Assembly (NCBI RefSeq): GCF_004526235.1
Contig: NZ_CP038159.1
Location: 620,001-684,000, forward strand
Direction of reading: 5' to 3'
Length of the DNA: 64,000 bases
From: Sphingobacterium sp. CZ-2
Lineage (GTDB): Bacteria; Bacteroidota; Bacteroidia; Sphingobacteriales; Sphingobacteriaceae
Below the pieces are notes generated by a model. That model had not been told where the DNA came from. It saw nothing but the letters and a program-made list of their open reading frames with translations, and made no database searches. Made by a program: the position numbers and the translations under genes. This document shows, piece by piece, positions 35,156 through 43,052 of the stretch (the first letter of the stretch is position 1; every line of letters starts with the position of its first letter).

Positions 35156-36502
35156 TTAATCCAGCGAGGCAATCGATATCCCCTTGATCTTCCTGTAAAG
35201 ATCTACCGCATACACATCGGTCATCCCGGAAACAAAATCCAATACGGATCGGATTTTTGAATAGGTATCCTCCTCTTTACTATGGAATTGGGAAGGGATC
35301 ATGGCGACCAATTTTTTATCGAACAAGGATTTGTTCGATTTCAGATAGGCCGGCACAAATTCCTCTAAGAGCGCATTCATCACCTTGAAACCGGCAATTT
35401 CGATCTGCACCACAGTTGCCGCATTGTATATTTTCTTAACAGAGATCTGAGAGATCATTTTCATATGGGCGACGATATCGTCATCCAATGCATCCATGAG
35501 CGGTTTTTGGAAGGTTCCAGCCAAGAATTGGTCCTGGTTGTCCACAAATACTTCCGCGCAGGCATTGATCAAGGTATTGATGGCTTTGGCCCGCAATAGT
35601 GCTACCCTACTGGATGGATCTTCCAGATCTGCCAAACGGGACTTTAGGTTTTCACCCCCACATAAAGGCAACAATAAGGCTTCTACCTCTTCGTAACTCA
35701 ATATCTTCAGGTGATGGGCATCTTCCAGATCGATGATATTGTAACAGATATCATCGGCGGCTTCTACTAGATAGACCAAGGGATGCCTCAAGTATCCTTG
35801 AGGATTCGCTGGATCTTTTTCCAGTCCCAACTCTTGGGCAATCTTTTCAAAGGTTTCTTTTTCCGCATCGAAATATCCGTATTTTTTACGGTGATGGGAA
35901 CCTTTGATATGGCCATCAATGGCAGCACAAGGATATTTTACGATAGCCGCAAGGCTGGTATAGGTCAATGCAAAACCTTTCGGATCTTTTCCATTAAATG
36001 GATGCGTCAGGATGCGCAAGGCATTGGCATTCCCTTCAAAATGGGTGATATCTGCCCATTGTTCTTTCGTTAGCATCTCCTGGTATTTCTGCCCTTTACC
36101 ATCGGTAAAAAAGGAAGAAATAGCGGCTTCGCCGGAATGTCCGAATGCAGGATTTCCCAGATCATGGGATAGACAGGCTGCAGAAACAATATTGCCGACC
36201 TCCTGAAGGTAAGGCGCTTCTTCATCAATGTTAGGGTTGTTCTTTTTCAGCAGGTTATAGAACAAGCGTCCCAATGACCTACCAACCGAGGCAACCTCCA
36301 AACTATGGGTCAACCTGTTGTGGACAAACACTGCGCCTGGCAATGGAAATACCTGTGTTTTATTTTGTAAACGTCTAAAAGGAGAGGAAAAAATCAAACG
36401 GTCGTAATCCCGTTGAAATTCCGATCGTGCATCAAATTGTTCGCTTGGCACCCGATCTTCATATCCCCACCTCTTTGCTGATATCAATTGTTTCCAGTTC
36501 AT
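35156..36502 (-). CDS. dgt: Deoxyguanosinetriphosphate triphosphohydrolase-like protein (dGTPase)
   Basis: This 448-residue HD-domain protein has NRLTHSLEVASVGR and SHDLGNPAFGHSGE, which carry the metal-binding histidines and aspartate. The family hydrolyses dNTPs, typically dGTP, to the nucleoside and tripolyphosphate. The start ATG at 36502 gives MNWKQLISAKRWG. It stands 24 nt downstream of a TATATTTG -7 box. Length is typical of the Bacteroidota form. Confidence 0.92.
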   Translation of the reverse strand: MNWKQLISAKRWGYEDRVPSEQFDARSEFQRDYDRLIFSSPFRRLQNKTQVFPLPGAVFVHNRLTHSLEVASVGRSLGRLFYNLLKKNNPNIDEEAPYLQEVGNIVSAACLSHDLGNPAFGHSGEAAISSFFTDGKGQKYQEMLTKEQWADITHFEGNANALRILTHPFNGKDPKGFALTYTSLAAIVKYPCAAIDGHIKGSHHRKKYGYFDAEKETFEKIAQELGLEKDPANPQGYLRHPLVYLVEAADDICYNIIDLEDAHHLKILSYEEVEALLLPLCGGENLKSRLADLEDPSSRVALLRAKAINTLINACAEVFVDNQDQFLAGTFQKPLMDALDDDIVAHMKMISQISVKKIYNAATVVQIEIAGFKVMNALLEEFVPAYLKSNKSLFDKKLVAMIPSQFHSKEEDTYSKIRSVLDFVSGMTDVYAVDLYRKIKGISIASLD

Positions 36503-36525
36503 CTCTAATCTAGGATTTTGGATTG

Positions 36526-36533
36526 CAAATATA
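36526..36533 (-). promoter_or_regulatory. Putative -7 box of dgt
   Basis: The minus strand reads TATATTTG, a full match to TAnnTTTG, 24 nt upstream of the dgt ATG. No -33 TTG is seen at the normal spacing. Confidence 0.4.
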
Positions 36534-36556
36534 CGTTTTTAAAAGGGGAGCTTGGC

Positions 36557-36961
36557 CTAAAAGTTGGATTTTCGGCGGAAGAGACCCATCAGCAGATTAA
36601 TCGGATAGATGAGCTGCATCCAGAGGAGGATCGCCATCGAACCGGTAAATAATTCGGATATTTTATCCATGGCATACCGCTGGAGAAAGGAGTAGCTGAT
36701 GATGTTGATGGACAGGAACGTAAAACAGATAAAATGCATATATCCCCAACGGGAAGATTGCAGGAATTTAAAGGTAAAAAGGTAAAGCAAGGCAAATACC
36801 AGGGCGGTAAGGGCTAAAACCCAAACAATATTTCGTTCGGGAAAAACATATTGATCGCCTTGAAAGGGAATACGGGCGATGGCGTCGGCAGGTACCACCA
36901 GCATGGAAAAGAGAAACAATAGGAAACTGAGCAGAAAGAATAAGGCGTATAGTTTGTTCAT
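36557..36961 (-). CDS. Small multi-pass membrane protein of unknown function
   Basis: From the ATG at 36961 the product has 134 residues and four hydrophobic segments. The first, in MNKLYALFFLLSFLLFLFS, is the strongest. The C-terminus is short and basic (LFRRKSNF). I recognise no family. It is co-directional with dgt, 54 nt before it, and divergent from galM. Confidence 0.65.
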   Translation of the reverse strand: MNKLYALFFLLSFLLFLFSMLVVPADAIARIPFQGDQYVFPERNIVWVLALTALVFALLYLFTFKFLQSSRWGYMHFICFTFLSINIISYSFLQRYAMDKISELFTGSMAILLWMQLIYPINLLMGLFRRKSNF

Positions 36962-37017
36962 ATACTTGATTTTTACCAATTTACAAAAATCAGAAGAAAT
37001 ATTAAAGCCTTTTCTCG

Positions 37018-37048
37018 TTGCTAAGGCGTTGCATATTTGCTATCTTTA
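37018..37048 (+). promoter_or_regulatory. Putative promoter of galM
   Basis: TTG (37018-37020), 20 nt, then TATCTTTA (37041-37048), one mismatch to TAnnTTTG. It implies a leader of about 15 nt and supports the ATG at 37070 over an upstream TTG at 37037. Confidence 0.4.
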
Positions 37049-37069
37049 GAAACAATAACCGATAATAGC

Positions 37070-38134
37070 ATGACGACTTACCCGCTACCCTTAGCAAAGG
37101 ATTTTGAAGATAAAATAAACAATAAGAACACCCACCTGATCACGTTGAGAAACCGGGCAGGGATGCAGATTGCCCTAACGGATTATGGTGCCCGATTGGT
37201 GAGTGCGTTGGTACCGGATAAGTATGGCAATCTGATCGATGTGGTTTTAGGTTTTGACAGTATCAATGGTTATATGAATGCCCAGGAACAATACCATGGG
37301 GCTACGATCGGTCGGTTCTGCAACCGTATTGCATCAGGTAAGTTCTGTATTGATGATCAGGAATTCACCCTCTCGCTGAACAATGGTCCGAACAGTCTAC
37401 ATGGCGGAAAGGAAGGTTTTCATACCAAAGTGTGGGACAGGCAGGTCAGTTTTAAGAAATTGGTGGATTTCTATTATGTCTCTGCCGATGGTGAGGAAGG
37501 CTTTCCCGGAGAACTGAAGACTTCGGTATCCTATGAGCTGAGCAATGAGAATGAGATCATCATCAAGTTTCGAGCGACCACAAATGCCACCACCATCATC
37601 AATTTGACCAACCATGCCTATTTCAACCTGAATGGCGAAGGTAATGGCGATGTGTTGAACCATATCGTTCAAATAAATTCGGATGAATTTGTTCCGATCA
37701 ACGATCAACAGATCCCAGAAGGTGGTGTTATGCCGGTGGAAGGTACTGCCTTTGATTTTAGGGAGCCAAAGAGCATCGCACAGGATTTTGAAGCCAAAGA
37801 GGAACAATTGATAAATGGGACAGGTTATGACCATTGCTTTGTGAACAAACAACCGTTAAGCCAAGCAGTAGCGCATGCCTATTCGAAGGACAGTGGAATT
37901 TGTATGGAGGTATTTACGTCGGAGCCAGGCCTGCAATTCTATACCGGAAATTTCCTGGCAGATGACCTAGGAAAATCAGGACATAAATATTTGAGGTATG
38001 GGGGCTTTTGTTTTGAGGCCCAGCATTATCCGGACAGTCCTAACCAAAAAGGTTTCCCGACAGTGCTTTTAAAACCTGGGGAAGTGTTTCAGAGTGAGAT
38101 TCGATATAAATTCAGCATAAAAAAGGAGGCTTAA
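37070..38134 (+). CDS. galM: Aldose 1-epimerase (galactose mutarotase)
   Basis: This 354-residue protein interconverts alpha and beta anomers of aldoses. Typical motifs are present: NGPNSLHGGKEGF (substrate-binding histidine), TNHAYFNLNG (catalytic histidine) and FTSEPGLQFYTGN (catalytic glutamate). There is no signal peptide, so it is cytosolic. Its last codons form half of a perfect palindrome shared with argH, and its TAA overlaps the argH stop codon on the other strand. Confidence 0.93.
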   Translation: MTTYPLPLAKDFEDKINNKNTHLITLRNRAGMQIALTDYGARLVSALVPDKYGNLIDVVLGFDSINGYMNAQEQYHGATIGRFCNRIASGKFCIDDQEFTLSLNNGPNSLHGGKEGFHTKVWDRQVSFKKLVDFYYVSADGEEGFPGELKTSVSYELSNENEIIIKFRATTNATTIINLTNHAYFNLNGEGNGDVLNHIVQINSDEFVPINDQQIPEGGVMPVEGTAFDFREPKSIAQDFEAKEEQLINGTGYDHCFVNKQPLSQAVAHAYSKDSGICMEVFTSEPGLQFYTGNFLADDLGKSGHKYLRYGGFCFEAQHYPDSPNQKGFPTVLLKPGEVFQSEIRYKFSIKKEA

Positions 38135-38143
38135 GCCTCCTTT
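38121..38143. terminator. Shared bidirectional terminator inside the 3' ends of galM and argH
   Basis: AAAGGAGGC (38122-38130), TTAA, GCCTCCTTT (38135-38143) is a perfect 22-nt palindrome. The central TTAA carries both stop codons (TAA of galM and, on the other strand, TAA of argH). T-rich tails lie on each side. It would end transcripts from both genes within a few bases of their stops. Confidence 0.7.
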
Positions 38144-39471
38144 CTCAATAATTCGTTCAACGCTTTCTCCACCTTTTCGAATCCGAACTCAGCCTTGACC
38201 TGCTGGAACATCCGTTCGATCTGATCGTTGCAAAGGTTTCCTATACTTCCTTCATGGGTATGGTTTACTTCTTTCGCGGGTTGGAATTTCCCTTCTTCAA
38301 TCGCTAATCCTATGTTTTTATAGGCTTCCCGGAACGAGATACCATTTAGTACCTCATTGTTGACAACCTCTACCGAGAACAAGTAATCGTATTTAGGGTC
38401 ATCTAGGATATTATCTTTAATACTGATATTCTCCAACATGTATTTCGCAATAGCCAAACAGTCATTAAGGGATTGGAATGCTGGAAACAGGTTTTCTTTC
38501 AGCAATTGTAGATCACGGTGATAACCTACCGGAAGATTGCTGGTCATCATGGCAATTTCGTTTGGTAATGCCTGGATCTTATTGCATCTGGAACGGATCA
38601 ATTCAAATACATCGGGATTCTTTTTATGCGGCATGATGCTGGATCCGGTCGTCAAATGGGCCGGAAAAGAAATGAAACCGAAGTTCTGGTTGATGAACAA
38701 GGTGACATCCATGGCAAACTTAGCCAATGTCGCTGCAATGGAACTCATCGCTTGGGCAAGGATCCTTTCGGTCTTGCCTCTTCCCATCTGCGCATAAACC
38801 ACATTGTAGTTGAGATCTTCAAATCCCAATAAGTTGGTGGTCATGGTACGGTTCAATGGAAAAGAAGACCCATAACCTGCTGCAGAACCCAATGGATTCT
38901 TATTACAGATATGCCAAGCTGCTTTTAACAAATGAAGGTCATCCACCAAACTTTCCGCATAAGCGCCGAACCATAATCCAAAGGAAGAAGGCATGGCGAT
39001 TTGTAAGTGGGTATAACCTGGCATCAATACCTGCTTATGCTGATTGCTCAGTTGGATAAGCTGCTGGAAAAGTGCTTCGGTATTTTTAAAGATGGATTCG
39101 ATCTCTGATCGGAAATATAATTTCAGATCCACCAATACCTGATCATTTCTTGACCTCCCGGAATGGATTTTCTTGCCGGCTTCTCCAATCCGTTGGGTAA
39201 GCATCATTTCTACTTGGGAATGCACATCCTCGACCGAATCTTCGATCTGGAATTTGCCATCCAGAATTTCTTGGTAGATATTTTTAAGTTCTTTTTGGAC
39301 CAGGGTTAGGTCCTCATCTGTCATCAGATTGATGCTGTTGAGCATTCGGGTATGCGCAAGGGAACCCAATACATCTGCACCTGCTAGGTGCATATCCATT
39401 TCACGGTCCTGCCCTACGGTAAATGACTCGACAAACGAATCAACATCTATATTTTTTTGCCAAATTTTCAT
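38131..39471 (-). CDS. argH: Argininosuccinate lyase
   Basis: This 446-residue enzyme of the fumarase/aspartase superfamily splits argininosuccinate into arginine and fumarate. The signature GSSIMPHKKNPD is intact, and the N-terminal SGRSRNDQV region is present. The other arginine genes are not next to it. The gene has its own well-matched promoter. It ends within a palindrome shared with the convergent galM gene, overlapping it by 4 nt. Confidence 0.95.
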   Translation of the reverse strand: MKIWQKNIDVDSFVESFTVGQDREMDMHLAGADVLGSLAHTRMLNSINLMTDEDLTLVQKELKNIYQEILDGKFQIEDSVEDVHSQVEMMLTQRIGEAGKKIHSGRSRNDQVLVDLKLYFRSEIESIFKNTEALFQQLIQLSNQHKQVLMPGYTHLQIAMPSSFGLWFGAYAESLVDDLHLLKAAWHICNKNPLGSAAGYGSSFPLNRTMTTNLLGFEDLNYNVVYAQMGRGKTERILAQAMSSIAATLAKFAMDVTLFINQNFGFISFPAHLTTGSSIMPHKKNPDVFELIRSRCNKIQALPNEIAMMTSNLPVGYHRDLQLLKENLFPAFQSLNDCLAIAKYMLENISIKDNILDDPKYDYLFSVEVVNNEVLNGISFREAYKNIGLAIEEGKFQPAKEVNHTHEGSIGNLCNDQIERMFQQVKAEFGFEKVEKALNELLRKEA

Positions 39472-39488
39472 GTGTGCGGTATCTCGAA

Positions 39489-39518
39489 CAAAAGTACCAA
39501 TATCTGTAGAATTTACAA
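39489..39518 (-). promoter_or_regulatory. Promoter of argH
   Basis: On the minus strand TTG (39518-39516), exactly 19 nt, then TACTTTTG (39496-39489) is a full consensus match. The leader would be about 11 nt. Confidence 0.6.
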
Positions 39519-39820
39519 TATGGAATCAAAATCTGTTGAATTGTTGGGGGATTGGGGATGGGGTTTATTCAATTCTTTACAGAAGCTTCATGTTTTTTTA
39601 AATTTTTGTTGACAATTATTTCATAATTGGATTTTAGGCTGGAAATTTTAACAATTTTTAACAGCTTTTCCGTTTTAGCAAGGTTTTTATCCAAATTTGG
39701 GGCGGTGGTTGGGTTGTAATTGGCTTGGATTTTAGCCTGTCTGAAAAAAGCAATCTTGGAGTAATAAGGAAAATACAGCCAAATTAATTAAGTAACTACT
39801 TACTTTTTTTTAAAAAACAA

Positions 39821-39852
39821 TTTGCAGTAAAGTCTTTAAAGACCTATGTTTG
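39821..39852 (+). promoter_or_regulatory. Orphan promoter of the second small-RNA candidate
   Basis: TTTG (39821-39824), 20 nt, then TATGTTTG (39845-39852) matches TTTG-N19-TAnnTTTG almost exactly. No gene lies between it and the terminator near 40000. Confidence 0.55.
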
Positions 39853-39858
39853 TGATGT

Positions 39859-40032
39859 AAAGGGAGATGAAAAGAAATAAAAAGTGAGTTTACACTCACA
39901 CTAATAACCACCCAAAGAAACTAAAAAATGATAGACCTGAATGTCTTAAAACTTTGAAAGAAATTATTCTATCCAATTATAAACTAATTTTGATTAAAGA
40001 CTTGTCACCATGCCCACGACAAGTCTTTTTTT
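39859..40032 (+). ncRNA. Candidate small RNA of about 175 nt
   Basis: The unit is bounded by the orphan promoter and a strong terminator. Near the 5' end GTGAGT (39884-39889) and ACTCAC (39894-39899) form a tight hairpin with a TTAC loop. Only tiny frames are present: MKRNKK after GGGAG, and MIDLNVLKL (39928-39957). It could therefore be a regulatory RNA or encode a micropeptide. I do not recognise a known RNA family in it. Confidence 0.45.
39996..40032 (+). terminator. Terminator of the second small-RNA candidate
   Basis: AAGACTTGTC (ending 40006) pairs with GACAAGTCTT (from 40018) around an 11-nt loop, followed by a run of seven T from 40026. No protein gene upstream on this strand would use it. 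Confidence 0.85.
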
Positions 40033-40068
40033 ATTGGGATTTTTTTTGAAAATTGTTATTGCGTAATT

Positions 40069-40204
40069 CGTCATTGCGCTAATCGTCATTGGGAGGAGGC
40101 CTTTTTTTGGCGTCATTGCGAGGAGGTACGACGAAGCAATCTTTCGATTAGTGTAAAGATTGCTTCGTTCCTCGCAATGACGGGTAAAGTTCCTCGCAAT
40201 GACG
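40069..40204. repeat. 72-bp palindromic repeat, family 1, copy B, with satellite ends
   Basis: The core 40111-40182 is the near-identical inverted copy of 26677-26748 (68 of 72 positions). Partial copies of its end sequence surround it: CGTCATTGCG at 40069-40078, CGTCATTGGGAGGA at 40084-40097, and CCTCGCAATGACG at 40192-40204. It abuts the rbfA promoter, whose -33 region would fall in the right-hand satellite. Confidence 0.8.
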
Positions 40205-40215
40205 GCCAAAAATCT

Positions 40216-40223
40216 TATATTTG
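40216..40223 (+). promoter_or_regulatory. Putative -7 box of rbfA-aat
   Basis: TATATTTG matches TAnnTTTG, 50 nt before the rbfA ATG. The position of the -33 element is occupied by repeat sequence, and no TTG is seen there. Confidence 0.4.
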
Positions 40224-40272
40224 TAAAACGGACACACATTCGTCCGTGAACAACAGTTAAAAACAGATAAAC

Positions 40273-40647
40273 ATGGCAACGGAAAGTAAAAGACAACAAC
40301 GATTTGCAGGAGTGATCCAACAGGATTTAGCGGAGATGTTTCAGCGTGAGGGTAATGCATGGGCTCCAGGTGCTTTTATTACTGTGACCAAAGTTCGGGT
40401 TACACCCGACTTGGCCATCGCACGCGTTTACCTTAGTTTCTTAAAAACATCCACCGCAAAAGCAGATCTGGAAAACATCAAAAGCAAATCCAACGAGATT
40501 CGCTATAAATTAGGTGCAAGGATTAAAAACCAGGCACGCATTGTTCCACAATTGGAGTTCTTCCTGGATGACACCAACGAATATGTGGAGCACATGGATA
40601 AATTGTTTGACGAGATCAGCAAAGAACCTCGCCAACCAGAAGAATAG
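40273..40647 (+). CDS. rbfA: Ribosome-binding factor A
   Basis: This 124-residue KH-like protein starts MATESKRQQRFAGVIQQDL. It contains ITVTKVRVTPDLAIARVYLS, the RbfA core. It helps 30S subunit maturation and 16S rRNA 5'-end processing, especially in the cold. It is followed 14 nt later by aat. A palindromic repeat lies directly upstream of its promoter. Confidence 0.93.
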   Translation: MATESKRQQRFAGVIQQDLAEMFQREGNAWAPGAFITVTKVRVTPDLAIARVYLSFLKTSTAKADLENIKSKSNEIRYKLGARIKNQARIVPQLEFFLDDTNEYVEHMDKLFDEISKEPRQPEE

Positions 40648-40661
40648 TACTTCTTAAAGGC

Positions 40662-41330
40662 ATGATCTACAGATTGGATGAAAAACAAATCAGTTTTCCT
40701 CACCCTTCATTAGCAGACGAAGATGGATTATTGGCCGTTGGCGGCGATTTAAGCATCGATCGGTTATTGTTGGCTTATGAATATGGAATTTTCCCATGGT
40801 ATGATGAGGACACCCCCATATTATGGTATGCGCCTTTTGAAAGATTTGTGCTCTATCCTGAAAAGATAAAAATCTCAAAAAGCCTTCAGAAAACAGTAAG
40901 ATCCGGCAAATTCCGAATCACAGTAGATACAGCTTTTGCAGAGGTAATTCAAGCCTGTGCAACGGTGGATCGAAAAGATCAACAGGGCACTTGGATCGTT
41001 GATGACATGCAACAAGCCTATATTAATCTGCACAAGGCCGGATATGCACATAGTATAGAGGTTTGGCAGGATAATAAGTTGGTTGGGGGATTATATGGTG
41101 TTCAGGTAGGCCGGGTTTTCTGTGGAGAAAGTATGTTCTCCAGAGTTTCCGATGCTTCCAAAGTCGCCTTGGTCCATCTTGCACAAGATTTTGGTTTGTC
41201 GATGATCGATTGCCAGGTACCATCGCAACATCTGCAAAGAATGGGGGCAGAATTAATCAGCCAAGAGAAATATTTGCTAGATTTAGCTCATCAAGATATA
41301 AAGCCCTATGGATTTCAAAGAACACTTTAA
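40662..41330 (+). CDS. aat: Leucyl/phenylalanyl-tRNA--protein transferase
   Basis: This 222-residue enzyme adds Leu or Phe to proteins with N-terminal Lys or Arg, marking them for ClpAP in the N-degron pathway. Family motifs are clear: DGLLAVGGDLS, YGIFPWY, ILWYAPFERFVL and GGLYGVQVGRVFCGESMFS. The aminotransferase gene starts 23 nt before its stop, so the two are translationally linked. Confidence 0.95.
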   Translation: MIYRLDEKQISFPHPSLADEDGLLAVGGDLSIDRLLLAYEYGIFPWYDEDTPILWYAPFERFVLYPEKIKISKSLQKTVRSGKFRITVDTAFAEVIQACATVDRKDQQGTWIVDDMQQAYINLHKAGYAHSIEVWQDNKLVGGLYGVQVGRVFCGESMFSRVSDASKVALVHLAQDFGLSMIDCQVPSQHLQRMGAELISQEKYLLDLAHQDIKPYGFQRTL

Positions 41331-42384
41331 CCTCTCTGAGCAGATTTTATATGTCAATACACCCGGAAACGGATTGATTCCTAAGGAAACACTTGCGTGG
41401 CGAAGAAATTGGGATGAAACGTTTTTTGATATCCATACAGACCTACGGGATAAGCAGGCGGATTTCCTTTCGGAAGTAAAAGCCAGCATATCTACCTTAT
41501 TCAATACGAATAGCGAAAACACCTTCCTAACGCCGAATTTTTCCTTTGGTTATAACACCCTGATAGAACGCTTGCCCACTGATTTTGAATTTTTGGTTTT
41601 AGCGGATGAATACCCCTCCCTGCAATATCCCTTGATCAATAGGAGATTAAGCTTTCAGGAAGTTCCGGTCAGCATAAATGTGGAGGAAAGGATTCTGGAG
41701 GCTATCGAAACGCAGCGGCCTAATGTTTTTGTCTTTAGTGTGGTTCAGTATATTTCGGGATTAAAAATTGATCTGGGTTTTATTAAGCAACTCAAGAAGA
41801 CCTTTCCGGAGATGTGGATCATCGCCGATGCTACGCAATACTTGGGCACGGAGCCTTTCGATTTTAAAGCTTCGGGGATAGATGCGCTAGCCTGTTCGGG
41901 TTATAAATGGTTGTTGTCGGGTTTTGGTAATGGCTTTATTACGCTGAGTGATGGATTAGCTGATTTTCTAAATGGGATGCTGAAGGATATTCCACGACCG
42001 AAGGCTGCCATGTGGCATACCAAATCCTTGTTAGGAACGTTCTTTGAACCGGGACACCAGGATACGTTGGCACATGGGACCTTGCAGCATTCGCTAAAGT
42101 TTTTGGAAAGAATGGATTTGAGGGAAGTTGGCGCACATTTGGAAGAAGTGCGGAATGAGGCTTATGAGTTGTTGGATGAAAGGGGATTTTTGTTGGATAT
42201 CTGCAAAAGAGCGAACAGATCTTCCTTGATCAATATACAGATCGACCCGACCTTATATCCAAATTTATTACAGAGTGGAGTTAAATGTTTCCCGCGAGGA
42301 ACAGGAATACGAATAGGATTGCATCTATATAATGACAAGGAAGATGTACATCGATTGATAGAAATAATAGAAAGTTTACGATGA
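41308..42384 (+). CDS. PLP-dependent class V aminotransferase-fold enzyme
   Basis: This 358-residue protein has the class V fold, with the aspartate in IADATQYLG and the PLP lysine in CSGYKWLLSGFG. Relatives include cysteine desulfurases, kynureninases and isopenicillin-N epimerases. The missing catalytic cysteine loop argues against a desulfurase, and I cannot name the substrate. Its start overlaps the end of aat by 23 nt, and its stop overlaps the next gene as ATGA, so the three genes form a coupled operon. Confidence 0.85.
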   Translation: MDFKEHFNLSEQILYVNTPGNGLIPKETLAWRRNWDETFFDIHTDLRDKQADFLSEVKASISTLFNTNSENTFLTPNFSFGYNTLIERLPTDFEFLVLADEYPSLQYPLINRRLSFQEVPVSINVEERILEAIETQRPNVFVFSVVQYISGLKIDLGFIKQLKKTFPEMWIIADATQYLGTEPFDFKASGIDALACSGYKWLLSGFGNGFITLSDGLADFLNGMLKDIPRPKAAMWHTKSLLGTFFEPGHQDTLAHGTLQHSLKFLERMDLREVGAHLEEVRNEAYELLDERGFLLDICKRANRSSLINIQIDPTLYPNLLQSGVKCFPRGTGIRIGLHLYNDKEDVHRLIEIIESLR

Positions 42385-43025
42385 ATTATAAAATAGGCGA
42401 TTTAGTACGATTTGTAGAAGAGCCCATAGAAGGACATATCACCTCTTTTTTAGGGAATGAGATGGTGGGAGTAACGGATGATACAGGATTTGAGATTCCG
42501 GTATTGCTGAATAAGATTACTTTGGTGCATGGAAATATGCGGATGGCCGAGGATGATGAACCTGTTCAGGTGAATCTGAATGCTAAATTTATTGACAAAG
42601 GGATTTATTTGGCGCTTACTGGTGAGCAGAAGGATGGATTGGTGAAGTTTTTCTTGGTCAATGAGACTTCTTTTGAGCTGTTGGTAGCGGTGGAGGAGGT
42701 TTCGGGAAATAAACGAACTGGGATTTTTGCGAATATTATTCCTGCAAGGGAGTATAATCAGATTTATACGGGTAATTTTTCGGCGATCAATAAATGGCCG
42801 ACGATGGAATTTCAGATTGTGCGGACTTCTCGGAGAAGCCATGAGGGAAAATCGGCAATTGAGAAAACAGTGAAGGTGAAACCGTTGGATTTGATTAATT
42901 CGAAGGAGCAGTCGGAGGTTTTGCCGGAAAAGGCTTGGTTATTTGAGTTGGATAAGGTGGAGGAGAATATTGGATTGGATAAGTTGAAGGATCATTTTAT
43001 TTCGCATAGGCCAGGGAGGAGATAA
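42381..43025 (+). CDS. DUF2027 protein lacking a C-terminal Smr domain
   Basis: This 214-residue protein begins MNYKIGDLVRFVEEPIEGHI and matches the DUF2027 region that normally precedes an Smr nuclease domain in Bacteroidota MutS2-related proteins. The present protein ends at HFISHRPGRR with no Smr sequence. The DNA immediately downstream is a palindromic repeat. It may be a naturally short form or a truncation. It overlaps the aminotransferase gene by 4 nt (ATGA). Confidence 0.7.
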   Translation: MNYKIGDLVRFVEEPIEGHITSFLGNEMVGVTDDTGFEIPVLLNKITLVHGNMRMAEDDEPVQVNLNAKFIDKGIYLALTGEQKDGLVKFFLVNETSFELLVAVEEVSGNKRTGIFANIIPAREYNQIYTGNFSAINKWPTMEFQIVRTSRRSHEGKSAIEKTVKVKPLDLINSKEQSEVLPEKAWLFELDKVEENIGLDKLKDHFISHRPGRR

Positions 43026-43052
43026 GGTGGGGGGAATGTGGTGTTGGGTAGA

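Larger units (their letters stand above)
39472..40272. other. 800-bp intergenic region between argH and rbfA
   Basis: No gene of normal size fits here on either strand. From left to right it holds the argH promoter, about 300 bp of A/T-rich sequence where I see nothing definite, an orphan promoter (39821-39852), a candidate small RNA ending in a terminator (40032), a palindromic repeat with satellite ends (40069-40204), and the rbfA -7 box (40216-40223). Confidence 0.7.

Noticed and set aside
37037..37069. Extended galM N-terminus from a TTG
   Set aside because: It overlaps the probable -7 box and gives an atypical leader; MTTYPLPLAK from ATG 37070 fits better.
26658..40204. CRISPR-like arrays from the repeated CGTCATTGCGAGG motifs
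   Set aside because: Copies are few, inverted, unevenly spaced and without unique spacers of constant size. No cas genes are present.
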